Below are positions 1 through 12,185 of a DNA stretch of 64,000 nt, in pieces. The position numbers and the translations under genes were made by a program. Origin of the DNA: Paragonimus westermani (Eukaryota > Platyhelminthes > Trematoda > Plagiorchiida > Troglotrematidae); the NCBI GenBank assembly GCA_008508345.1, contig QNGE01000284.1:78641-142640 (forward strand), in the 5' to 3' direction. Each line of letters starts with the position of its first letter. Positions within the stretch are counted from its first letter, which is position 1. The notes under the pieces were generated by a model that saw nothing but the letters and a program-made list of their open reading frames with translations, was not told the DNA's origin and ran no database searches.

Positions 1-423
1 GGTTGGAATGCGGCTGGTCGAGGTCCGCAAGACTGTGTGTAGATGCACTGTAGTCACTTTCGCCAAGTAACACTTCAGCCAATTTCGCTACAATCTACGA
101 AATTTAGAAAGGACAAAACGTGAATTGTTCAACGCACACGCCACACTGATGTACTACATCATGTGACCTTCAGAACTACTGGCAGACGTGTTTTTAGCAA
201 GCTGTTCAAACCCATGATCCTGCAATTTTCACAAGAGCAGTAGACTGCGATAACGTTAATCTGAATGAAAATAACCATGGAGTTGTTATTGACTAGGTAA
301 CAACAAGTATATTGTATGAAAATATTCTATCGCCCTGCCAATGTGCATTGATTATGAACCACCAGAATCGAGAATTAAAACCACATGAATGTAAATGTAT
401 GCGGACAATTTATTCATCAAGTT

Positions 424-488
424 GGTGAACAGAGATTCGAACCAACAACCTCAATACCATGAGTCAAGCTGTTGCCCATTGAGCCACC
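424..488 (-). repeat. tRNA-like segment (tRNA relic or SINE head)
   Basis: On the minus strand GGTGGCTCAATGGGCAACAG gives a good A box and GTTGGTTCGAATCTC a good B box, the two internal promoter elements of RNA polymerase III. The 5' GGTG can pair with CACC at the end, and the anticodon loop reads CTCATGG (CAT, methionine-like). The acceptor stem has mismatches, so a working tRNA is unlikely. Confidence 0.45.
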
Positions 489-2487
489 TGACATTACGTG
501 TACCGAAGATATAGAGAGATTGAATCGCATTCCAATAACCTCTCTGAGTAGATCCAATATGGACGGAATCTGTCATAACACAATCTAAAATTTAGGTAGA
601 GCAGCGTAAAGAATTGTACTCGTGATTCATGTGACCGCAACTGGTTTGAACTGGCAACCAGATGAAGATTGTATCCGATCGCAAGTTGCTAACAAATCAG
701 AAATTACCTAAAAGAACGATATTTTTCGTACGCTCCATGGACTTGCATTGTATATCCATTTGCTACGATTAGTCAGAACAACGAGTTCGAACGGAGGTAC
801 CTGCTTGATAACTTCTTCTTAGGAGTTTTACAGTTATGAGATGATCATTCCCTGAATGTATTCGAAGTGCTATTCTGAGTAGTAGTAGACATCAAATGGG
901 ATTGTGATGGTGACTCAGAAAATAAATCATGCGAAACAAGTAGGTTTGGAAGAGGTGGACAAAGGTCACACACAGTGAGAGTGGATATTGGTCGAAACTC
1001 GGATGAAAGTGTAGTGGGAGGAAAGATTTATCAGTTGAGCATAATGAGTAAGGTGCGCAAATTTTGAATGCTTGCGTAGGCAATAGCATGTGGTAGTTCG
1101 GTCTTGCCTTGTTGTAACAGTTAACACAGTTGCCACATGAGAAAGTAGTCAGATGTCGGACCTGACGAGTTCGAACAAGGGTTAAACTCCAATCTAGTGC
1201 TACTTTTCGATATAGTCTGGATAAACAGTCTGTCTGTATGCGAACGCTGTGAGCAGTTGTGAGTGATTTTCAATTTGCATCTATCAAAATCGACAACTGT
1301 TAGCGATCGGCCGACAATCAGTTCAGTCGTCGAAGATCCTTTGCAAAAAGCACATATTCGATGAAACCGGAAGTGATTAGCCACTCATAGGAAACACCTT
1401 GTGCGTTAGGTCGGCCATAGTCAGAGTGTTATTATAGAGTCTTATGCGCCGGAGTCTGACATATTCTAGGCTTAGTACAATCGGAAATCACCTCAGAACC
1501 TATGAGGACAAAATTATCACGGGTTATTGATAGGTTCTCATCTCTGGTCGGCACAATTATAGAAGCAAATGATGAGTAGGAAATTGTGAGTTGACAAACT
1601 AGGAACGCGACTTCACTACGGTTAGAAACGCAACATAAGTAAGCTTTATACATTCTATGGTAATCAAGTCAAGCAGCTGGAGAAGGTTAAGGCTGTCTCC
1701 TATCTACAAGAATTCTGAGATTTGAACGGACTATTTATGAACACGCAAATACGAAGAAAGTAATCACACTGCGACCTCCTCGGCGAAGGGACAGGATGCG
1801 TAAGTTGACCCTGCGCGACACAATAACTTCGGCCCGATAGGTGGCAAGAAACGCTTACTCTATACTTGTGTGTTCGTCACACTCAATCAAATTGGCTGAG
1901 GTAAACGAGTTGACGATTCTGCTATTTCTCAGCCAAATCAAACAGTGTTTACGAATTCTTTATGATAAACACCATACAAGACAACCTATGTAAGCTGAAG
2001 TATAAAAACTGTCCTATGAACAGATCAAGTGAGACAACAGTACCAACCGCACAATCTTTCAGATTAGAAGGAAACGTCTGATTTGCGTGAAACATCATAT
2101 AAAAAAACATGCCGAGTGACAAACTTTACTGATTGCATCAGCTACTTAGCTTGTTATCAACCCCACCATTGCGTCTGCTTTTGAACAGCAATGCAATACA
2201 ACGTGTCTGAGCGGGTGTTGACGTACAATTCGCGTTTTAATCAGACAGCTGTGCTAATCACTGGCTTCTCATTAAAAATGATCACAGTCGTTGACTGGCG
2301 GGTTGATCAGAATACAGAATCCACAACAGGATGTGTGTGATGTCTAATTTGTGTCAACTATATACGGAAAGGCAGAAGTACGGGTGAGAACCTTGGCGCA
2401 TTCCGCCGGGGGGTTCTCTAGGAAAGTTTGTTTTCTACCATCGGTGCCTCAATAATTGTAATAATCGTACTTGAGTTGTATAACACG

Positions 2488-2699
2488 CAGCTTCATTTGT
2501 GATTAGTACAGTGTGTATATTCGGGAACTCAAAATGTAGGTCTCCAAGCCAGGAAGAGGAGGGGCCAGAAGCGACTATTGGAACAATGTTTACTCACTAC
2601 GAGGGACGTGGCACCAAGCCGAACGACAATGTACTGCTACCCAATGTGTGTGGATACACATTAGCTATGCAAATGAGTGAACGCGTTCGTTGTCCCAAG
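2488..2699 (+). repeat. Unnamed dispersed repeat, copy 1
   Basis: About 210 nt from CAGCTTCATTTGTG to GTTGTCCCAAG match the reverse complement of 28376-28585, with conserved cores such as GACAATGTA(C/T)TGCTACCCAATGTGTGTG and CCAGAAGCGACTAT. Both copies can be read in a similar frame (EGPEATI, then NDNVLLPNVC), which may hint at a decayed coding sequence. No family recognised. Confidence 0.75.
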
Positions 2700-5600
2700 T
2701 TTTCACATAACATACACGGGTTTTTATGCAACAAACAATCGCATAAGCCAAGTGTCTTTGGCTGTCACAACAGTTTGAAGCCTCCTTGGTTTGGACCTGT
2801 TTTACAAATACCAGCTCATTGCTTACCATGTCGTATCTCAGTCGCTAGTGGTGAGTTAGGTTGAAAACGGTAGGGTGGTGACAAATCTTCAAGGTGGGAT
2901 ACGAAGGCCAACGAATACCTCTGGTTGGGTACACTGTTTGACATGGTGAGAAGAGGAAATTAATGACGAGCTTGCTGAAAATCTCCGTGAACGGAATTAA
3001 CTCATTTTTCCTTTCATATTCTGTGCACCTTTCTTTTCCACGAACTGAAATGAGTGCCACTTTCTGTAGTGGATCGTGTTGAATGTATACGAACGGGTCA
3101 AACACGTAGTGTAGGTCAGGCGTCTAAACTCATGCAGCGTGAGAGTGCTTTATTGTTCCAAATTACCAATTAAAATCAGTCATAAAAAATGAAACAAGTA
3201 TTACAAGCCGAAAAAATGTGATGGTTACGTTTTGCAACTTAGTATTAACAGCATACACTTCAACTTTCACCACAAACGAACCAAAGTAACAAGGCCAATA
3301 CGTTTCCCGGCTAGGCGAGATAACTGAGGAACGAAATCAAATAGTTTTGATGTTTAAAATCATACAAAATCGTTTTCAATGAGTAGTTTGCGTACTTACA
3401 AAGTAAACTAATTAATAAACTCTTATCTGGATTCTTTTCACTGAATTTGTTTTAAGAAAAATGTGTATTTTTCATGTGGTCATTGTAATATTTTAATATT
3501 GTCGGCTGCGTTTACTTCAAACTGTCTTTGAATAGCAAAACCAACTAATCATTCAAATATATTACTGACAAAAAGGGATGAAGATTAATGCTGCTCGGGA
3601 TGAAGGTGTTTTGTGCTGCAGGCTGGTTCACACAGGAGGTATGTACAAAAGTAACACTTTCGGTCTAATAAGACATCATGAGACTGTCTCACGTGAACGT
3701 TGAAGAGGCAAGATGGTGAGTTTATGAAAACGCCCAGCCCTAAAGACGCATTGAGAAACAATGTGATATCTTGATTTAAGCAAAAATGTCCACATAAATC
3801 CAGAGGGCAGAAGCAGATGAAAGCAGAAAAAGAAATGGGCATCAATAAACGGAACAAAGCTCGGATCGACCTCGACGATCAATTCAAATTGTGGATGAAA
3901 TCGTTGTTCAAGGTCAGAAGGTTGTGACTGATCTCGGCCCTTTATTTTGAACAAAGGAGGAAAATCAACAAAAGATATCCACTACCGGTTATGCGTTGGT
4001 TCGTGAGTAAATATGGACAATTCGTTAAAGGTTCCACAACAAAGAGTGCGACGAATAGAGACAAAGTTATGCATTGAATAATGATTTCCGCAGGACCAGA
4101 TAGAGCATGCTGTCGCTCTGTAAGAAATATGCATCCCATCACATTTCGCGGTTGGGAAACTGTCTTGGCGCATTATCAAGCGTTTAGGTATCACACTCAC
4201 AAAAATCTTTAAGGGCAGAAAATTGAATTGCGACAGCTCCCACCCAACAACAAAGACCTGGTGCCACCAAGAATTTTTTAAATTTTGAACTCAATATAAA
4301 AGCTGAATCAACTACACAAGATGCACGACAACGTGGAGTATGATAAAAGAATTTCCGAATTATCCACCCAACGGTTATAACTTCAACGTGAACTCCGCTA
4401 AAACAAGTTTTTGCACGGATCTGGATGCCAGGTGTACATGCGAAACCTCAAAGGCTGTCCAGGGACAGTCAAACAAAATGCGCATTCATAAAACACAGGT
4501 ATTGACGAGCATATGTAGGGCGTTGCCTATATGGAATGTAGCTAACCAATCGAACTAGGAGCAAGGCGAATACAATGATGCATACTCAGACGATTGGTTG
4601 AATTCATATAGACAGTCTTAGAACGGAAACACGTCATTCAATTGGGTGGAACAAAACAAACGTTTTCAAGTGGCAAACTGCCGTTAGACTGCGTGTGAGG
4701 TAGAGTGCAGACTAAGAGCAAACATTTCGGAAACTCTTGGCACAAACCTCAAAACCGATAGCACGACCGGTGTTATTTTGGTGTGAGAGTAGGTAGGCAT
4801 AAATGTTAGGTGTGGAGGTTGATAAATGACAATCAGTGTATGGAATGAATCTAATGGAAGAGACGAAGGAAACCATAGCTTCACTGTAACGGGGACAATT
4901 GGTAGCAGTTCATGGATTTCTTGGGTTAATTCACTGGATATGGTCTACTGGTTTAATACCAGTATTTCCACTAATTGCACTTTAGGCACAAGTTAGAATA
5001 GTGGGCTTCCTCTCGTGGAGTTGAAGACGGCAATTAAAAGACGTACATTACGAAACTCTACCAATTCGTTATGCTTCTACAATGATAAACAACAAAAACC
5101 AAAAATATGTGAAACACTGGCTGGGTAGGGATGAACGACTAGCAAGTAAAAAACGGGATGGAAGACAAGTGGGCCAAACCACTGGGTTTATTGGAGTCTG
5201 AGACAGATATAATTGTCTTTAAAGGCACAATGCTGGTCTGAAGCGGCCAGTCATAAACGTTTCAGCAAGGAACACAAGTTACTGTGGTTCATTAGAATCC
5301 AGAAAGCTGAGTTGGGATTGGTTCGATGCTCTGTGGTCAATATGTATCTGGCAATTGATGGACTTGGAAATTTGCGTGAACTAAAGATGAACGGGTTCAG
5401 TTGCAGTTACCTTATGAAACCATTCTGACAGCTCCCCCCACAGTCTAGAGTTTAAACATCTAGCTGCTTCACCGATGTAACATTCACCGTGGGTATAGGC
5501 AAACTGATGAACAGAGTATTAACTGGTGCTAGTAAGTGGATCTCCTTGGATTGAGGGTAACAAATGCCTGGAAGTTTGACGAATGACTATGATTTTCGCT

Positions 5601-8600
5601 GATGAGATGTAGCGTTGTGTGTTTCGAACGAATGAGTTGAAGCATGGCTCAGATCCGACTTTTCAGCCGAGATTGCTGTTGTCGTTTTCGACCCTTCCTT
5701 TGCTTTATGCACATATATGTATGTATGTACACCTATTCTCGATACAGTGGTATGATAATGTGATGTATAGGGGTGTTCATCTTCCTGTTGCTATGTTCGC
5801 ACACAAAAAAACCGTGGGGCTCATATGACACCGATCCGTGAGAACAACCTGAAGTAGTTTGGTGATGTTTACTTCCGCAACGTTACATGCTAATCACGTT
5901 AAATAAAATCGAAGAAAAGTTAACATAACTTGGTTTTTCCAATTAAGCATGATCCAGTATAATCCTTTTTTGTCAGAAATTACTAATCAAGAGTCTCCCG
6001 TCTTGGGCATAAACGTAATTACTTAATTGTCAAACCAGCTAGCTTAGTGGTTTGACTAATAAAAGTGTACGTAAGAGAAACCAGTCTGACCACAAACACA
6101 AAGAGGTATGTGTTCAGATTATTTCAGTGGAGCAACCAGCAACTGACATACCACAAACGCCAGAAACATTGTCCAAACATCTTATACCATCTCTGCTTCA
6201 GATGAATTTGTTAACCGAATCAAGAAGACAAGAAGGATGCCATGGGGAAGTCGGATACTCTTAGTTCTCTTGCTTTATTCAGCCGGATAGGTTTGAGATA
6301 ACCGGAACATGCGAGCCGAATAAGAAGCATTCAATCTATAATTGCAATGAGATACAGTGAATTGACTACTCCAATTAACAACTCCAGGCCTGATACAAAA
6401 CTAGTAGGCCGGTTGTTCGGTCAGGAAGACTAGCGAGATAAACATACTGTGAATGGGCGTGGCAACAGAGTGAAAAACCAGACATTGATTATAAAGATTG
6501 TCATGTCAGATTGATCAACGAAAGAGTTAGATATGACAGTAGAGAAAACAAGGTAGACGACAGAAGAATCGATTGTCTGAGCTGGACTTAGACAGAGATG
6601 TCATATGCAACATTTACAGGATCGAATTGTAGAACCACATGTGTGTCGTAGTCAATAGCAAGCCTGTATCCACAAGCTTGTCGACTCATCTTTTTCAAGG
6701 AACTCAGTTTTTTTAATCAATTTCTTTCGCTATACACTTGTAGTTATCTACTACTCCAATACTTCGTAGACTATTGTCAGGATTAAGGGCAGTCCGAGCC
6801 ACAGTATCCACGGATGAGACTAAAAGCTGAAAATGACGCTGACGTTGATGATGAGCTCAGTGCTTTCGAAAATAGACGGAATCATTACACATCACTAGGT
6901 GAATCATCAAAATCGTAGTGTTCTCTTGCCAGTATTTCGCGATTTTAGAAAAAAAGCAAAATAAGTCGTTGACGAGCATAAGTATAAAACCAAAATAAAA
7001 TTGAAATGTACGCATAGACGAGATCGAATTGTGTGCACCAAACCTTTCTCAAACATTTGAGTACAACGTAGCCTTACCTTGAGCTGTCTAAATATAGAAT
7101 TTTTAGCTAGCCTAGAACACACAGCACACAACAAAACAACCAGTACCTCAGTCATTGCATACCCACAGAACTGTTGGACTTCTCTAATGGCTTATTGCGC
7201 ATGTTGCTTCATCCATCCTTCGCTGCAGGTTTAAACCTGTACTAAAGATCCACCGACCTAAACGTACGTTGTGTTGGTTCAGTAAACCTGACTGTGTAAA
7301 TCACTTAAGTGATCGCGGCACAATCGATTCAGGCTAAACACTTTGCGAAACAAAAATGGCATTGAAAAGTTTGCGGAACTGTATACACTTTAGAATAATC
7401 CACAGTCTCAGTAGTGATGGTTCCAGTTCGGAGGCGAAACCAATGACGCTTAACAATTAAAATTAAGGCAGTTCATTCCAGTACTGTGGATAGAATGACT
7501 GTCAACAGCCGTTCTTTCATTCATCCAACCAACAACCGAATATGCTATTGTCCATTTCACAGCCACGTTCTGTAGTGACCAGCGATCGTGTGGCTTCTCT
7601 AAGGATCCCGGCTGTAACCATGTTTTATTGCTTATCTGTTCTGTACACATGATTCTGTGTACGCCTGCCATAGAAGGCCTGATATGAACTCAGCACCACT
7701 TTCTTCAGCCGTGCAACTAATTGCACGTAGCGAATGTTTGCTCCTCTTCTAACGACCCATCTATTCCTCTATTATTCAAGGTCGTTTGACCTGGACCTTT
7801 TCTAGCGTTGTTTAACGCACTCGAAGTTTCCACGCACTTCTCTCTCGGCGCGCTTCTGAGTGCAGCTGAGTGGGCTGTGGCCCACTTCGCGCTTCTCTAC
7901 TTTCTTCTCTTGGTTGCTGCCGTTGGTCCCAGATTAGGCTAGAACTAACTGCTTATCACATTTTCTAACATTGCTGGAAATATACGGTTTGTTTCCAAAC
8001 CCTGACGCGTTCTTTTAGTTCGATGTCCGATGGGACTACGTTTCGACTGCTCTTGAGGAAAGGTGTTTCAAATTGTTAGTCGACGAGGGTCGAACGCATA
8101 CCCACTTGTCCACTACAGTCCACTGATACATCTGCAGTCGCAAATGTTATAAAACTGCTAGTCCATGTATACAGACTATCCTTGTACCGATCCAGTGGAG
8201 CAATCCTAAAAACACGAATTTGTCACTGTTAAGCTGCTAGTTGTGAAAGCCTCGAACCAACAGAAACACTGTGAGAGAGTTTTACTAAGATGGTGCGTAG
8301 AATTGAAAAAGACGACCTAATTACTCAAGCCTGTAAATAGGCCATTGGAGTCACCATTTTCAGTTAGCCTGATGGTAACTTAGCTGCTAGAATATTTCGC
8401 ACAAAGAGATGTCGTTTTCCAATAGTCAATTGAATATTTGCTCATTTCTGTCTGTTTCCACATATACCAGGCTGACACCAATGTACCAATGATGAATAAA
8501 CCTTCGGTTCCTTCATGCCCTATCCGTAGAAATTGGCATTACTTCTCATGGCATACAAGACTTGCAGATAACATCTGTGTACCTAACTTTCAGCCCATGT

Positions 8601-9040
8601 GTCAGTGAAAGTGAACAATCGGCACCGTATAAACCAACCTTACGTGTAATCAACCTAAGTTTGTTCCACTGTTCAAGTTGTATTGATATGGATCGATTTG
8701 TCAGTCTTAGCACACCATACACTACTGCCGGTTGAAGTTTACGAAGCACTGAACTCTTATTGTTGTGCATTGGTCAAAATTGCAAATACTGTTTAGCTCG
8801 TTCCCTTTTATACTGAAGACCCGTAAACAAACCGTGAGTGGATCTTCAAATCCGCGGATCACTTGTTCTCCTTGGAGATCTGATTTGTTGGAAAGGATTT
8901 CTTGACAATTTTAGAAAGCCGAGCAACCTTTATTCCATTTCATGTGTTAAAATCTAAGCTATTAGCTTGAGACAATGCCAATTTAGTACTACGAAAGCGA
9001 CTTTAATGGATTTACCATATAAAGATAAAGAAAGTAAGTC

Positions 9041-9496
9041 TTGCTAGCAGAAATCAATGGTGTTGAATCACCTGTTAGTGCTGAAGATTCACTTGAAGGT
9101 CCTGCTCTAATGCCTGAAATCAGTCACGTTTGGCTACAATGGAAGAAGTGTGTCCTAAGAATTAGACCTAACCAGAATCCAGAGACAGAAAAAGACAAAA
9201 GGGTTTTAAAGGCTAAATATGAAAGAGAATCGGTCCAGTTGTCAGGACAAACAGAAAATGCTCAACTTGACAGCATAGAGGTTGGAGTTAACCCTAATAT
9301 CAAGGAAAATATTCTGAAGACTGCTGACTACATTTTTAAACATCTCACTCTGGAGAAGAGTGCGACTTCTGAACCAAATGTGTCAGAATTACTAGGCAGT
9401 ATTCAGATAAACATAAACTTGACTGTGGGGTTACTTGTCGAGAAACATGATTCATGTAAAGCGAAAGTCAGGTTTCTCAATGAAAATCCAAAATGA
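9041..9496 (+). CDS. Unrecognised 151-codon reading frame
   Basis: A plus-strand frame opposite to ULK4 inside the presumed intron 8. The product is hydrophilic, Glu/Lys/Asn-rich, with no signal peptide or membrane segment, and contains DYIFKHLTLEKS and ELLGSIQININL. It is the longest unexplained frame in 1-11900, and its amino-acid mix looks protein-like rather than random. It could be a nested gene, a piece of a transposon ORF1, or chance. I recognise no family and would not assign a function. Confidence 0.3.
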   Translation: MLAEINGVESPVSAEDSLEGPALMPEISHVWLQWKKCVLRIRPNQNPETEKDKRVLKAKYERESVQLSGQTENAQLDSIEVGVNPNIKENILKTADYIFKHLTLEKSATSEPNVSELLGSIQININLTVGLLVEKHDSCKAKVRFLNENPK

Positions 9497-11982
9497 TTAC
9501 TGGAAGTTTGCACACAATGATTAAGTTAATACTAGCTGTTGCGCTGCTGCAGAAGACACGTAGAAGAAATAATCGATGATGATGTCATACAACCTTCAGA
9601 CCCCGTATAAAAGCGCTCAAGCGAGTTATTCTGTCAAACATATAGGGATGTCAGGTTACTGTTGAGAAATGTGATCAGAGAGGATGGTTGGAAGGTAACG
9701 AACGCCCAAAACGGTCTCTCAAAACTAACGTCGTCTACTTAGTAAAAAATATAGACTTTACCAAGTGAATGGTACACACTTCGAAAAGAACACAATTTTG
9801 AGCCCAAAGTCTAAGGGTTTACGTAATAGAAGTCCAGATTCACTTGCATTGATTAAACATCGAGTGTGGGACGATACTTGGTTTATCCTGTTAACGAATG
9901 GGACCTGATACGTACGGTTACGTTAGAATTCAGCACTGTAACTGTTTTAATTGGTTGACACTTTTGTCAAAAAATGGCGCCTAGTGGCGTGTATTTCGGT
10001 GGTTAGAGTGCAGCCAGATAGTCACCACCTTCGGGAGTCGGAATTGAATAAGTTGTATCTCTGAAAGTCAGACGGTAGGTATTTGCAAGAATACTGTGCG
10101 ATGTGCAGTAAATTGCATGCAAACAATATACTTACAAATCCTTTTATAGTGATGCTGAGACAGTTGATTGCAAGCGGACGTGCACCAAACAGTCTCTACT
10201 TCGACAACAACTCAAACTATGTGGCCGCAGAGAAAAAATGTTAAGATTCGCTGAGGAAGTTAATCTATCATTCAACAGAAAGTATCGGAGAACAGCTTGC
10301 TGTGACACTCTACCCATGCGCTAGTTACCGTGATGCAACGTGGGGTCGGACATTACGCTCAATCCGGAAGACACTCTATTTTGCCTGTACGAGACAGATT
10401 CCTGATGGTGGGATATTCCTCATCAATTTGGTTTAAACTGAAAGTATTTCTAACAACCGAATCATTGGTTGCTGAAGCAGATAACTTAACATTCACATAC
10501 AATGGTCGGCTGTTACTTACAGCTAATTCAAAATGCTGCGCAGCAGAAATTCTACAGGTGTACTACGCTTAGCGTCGAAAGCAAGCCAATCATATGGCTG
10601 TCACTTTTTGTATGAAAAAATTAACCAGGGTGTCGAACCAGTGTAAACAATGAGGTAAACCTGCTGATTGTCTTGGAAATGGAAGAGGGAACTTATAGTC
10701 AGCAACTCACGTCGAATGGTGTCTCAGAAAGTCAGTCAGCTCAGACACCATAGCAAGACTCATCAGGAATGGCCATAAGGAATGTTCCCTTGTAATGGGC
10801 TCTCGAGTCTCTTTGTCGCAACTACCAACCGTGGAGAAAATCGATGAGTATTGTCTGGATGTGAAAGCTTTTGCACGGTGGCATAAAGAAGACTTGGGGA
10901 AAAAACGTTTTTGCCTTCTAATGACCTGCTGATTGCAGTCGATATTACTGTTGACAGCGAACGACTTTATTTAAGTATGGCATACTAGTCGTTGTAAATC
11001 TATTTTTCCTATTGAGTGTTCATGAATGTGAATATTTGATATTGTGTAAATCGGTCGAGCAAACATTGATCGGACGCCCAAATTTTAACGATGTACATCG
11101 ATATCGCCGAACATAACCTATCACGCTCTTCTGGCAGTTGTGGAATATCGGTTTCGCAGCGTCGCAAAATAGGTAAGATTGTTTACTGAGATAAACAACC
11201 CCTGACCGTAATAGCAATAATTTGTCGATTCAGCTGAGAAACTTGGCTGTTTTCCTTCGAACCCAAGTTTTGGTGTGTGCGCTTCTCAACCTTTGAAGCA
11301 CTGCGATACAAAATGACGACAATGGACATTTTGTAAGTGTAAAGCACAAACAACCGAAAAGGTTGAATACATTAATTAACTTTTTCACAATGAATTTCAG
11401 TGGCAAGAGAGGTGCCAACTTTCGTTCACTGCTATCTTTTGTTGTCGATAAACAATTAAGAATGCGCTATGGAGAATAAGGTAATGAACGATTCTATTCA
11501 AAACGACAGTGGTGTTGAACTGAGGATGAGTTATTTTGATTCAACCGGCTCATTTGGAATAACAAACGCTCATACGCTTATGAGAAAAAACATTTGGCAA
11601 TCCGGCAAACAACGGTCAAACACATGGTATCTTTTAACCAGTAGACAGTTCAGAGATGAATGAATGAAGAATTTTTCAGAAAATGTATTAATGGAGGGTG
11701 CTAGCAAAACGTTTTAACTGAGAGTTTAAGATAACCAAACTTAATTTTGAGCAACAATACCTTGGGACATGCATGAGTCTCCTGTGAGACGGTGCATAGG
11801 AATCATTTTATCATTCATCTTAGTAAGTTATGGTTTGCAACTTAAGCTTGCCTTTGTTCTCACTGGTGCACAATCATTATGAGGTTCCATTAAATTCGTT
11901 TAACTGTCGTTCGATGTCACCAATATGTGCATATGACAGTCATACACGGGAGATATTTTGTTACAAAGAGAACTCAACGTAC

Positions 11983-12185
11983 CTTTACACAAATTGCGCG
12001 TGTTTCGGGGCGAGCCCTTGGTGCCACAGCAAGACGAGCCAGGCCAGGAAGCACAAGACAAATGAAATCGCGGCGTCTGGCTTCCACGGATTCGGGATGC
12101 TGACTCAGGTCTTCTGTGATGGTTAGTGTAATTGCAAGCAGCTGGCTTTCCACATTTCCAGGTTGATGAACGCCGGCCACGGCAG
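11983..12185 (-). CDS. ULK4: ULK4 exon 8: helical repeat
   Basis: Two bases complete a codon, followed by 67 codons (residues about 1258-1325), acceptor ttctatttag|CTGCCGTG, donor GTAAAG|GTACGT, phase 0. The product QLLAITLTITEDLSQHPESV, then LVLPGLARLAVAPRARPETR, parallels human FIKITLSAFEAIIQYPILLK and YILPPLVSLVQSQNVEWRLF. A longer overlapping frame over the same bases is a shadow. Nothing left of 11983 matched the remaining family sequence, so the next exon is probably outside the window. Confidence 0.85.

Larger units (their letters stand above)
1..11982 (-). other. ULK4: ULK4 intron 8 (at least 12 kb, incomplete) or region containing unrecognised 3' exons
   Basis: I searched the minus strand for the remaining conserved C-terminal blocks of ULK4 and found none, so I treat this as intron. 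Contents: a tRNA-like segment at 424-488, a dispersed repeat at 2488-2699, an unexplained plus-strand reading frame at 9041-9496, and a C/T-rich, GC-richer patch at 7690-7930. The rest shows no structure I can name. Confidence 0.5.

Noticed and set aside
5600..5640. CTGATGAG motif resembling a hammerhead ribozyme core
   Set aside because: Penelope-like elements and flatworm SINEs can carry hammerheads, so I checked this and the other CTGATGA sites on both strands. None has a following GAAA at the right distance with a stem II.
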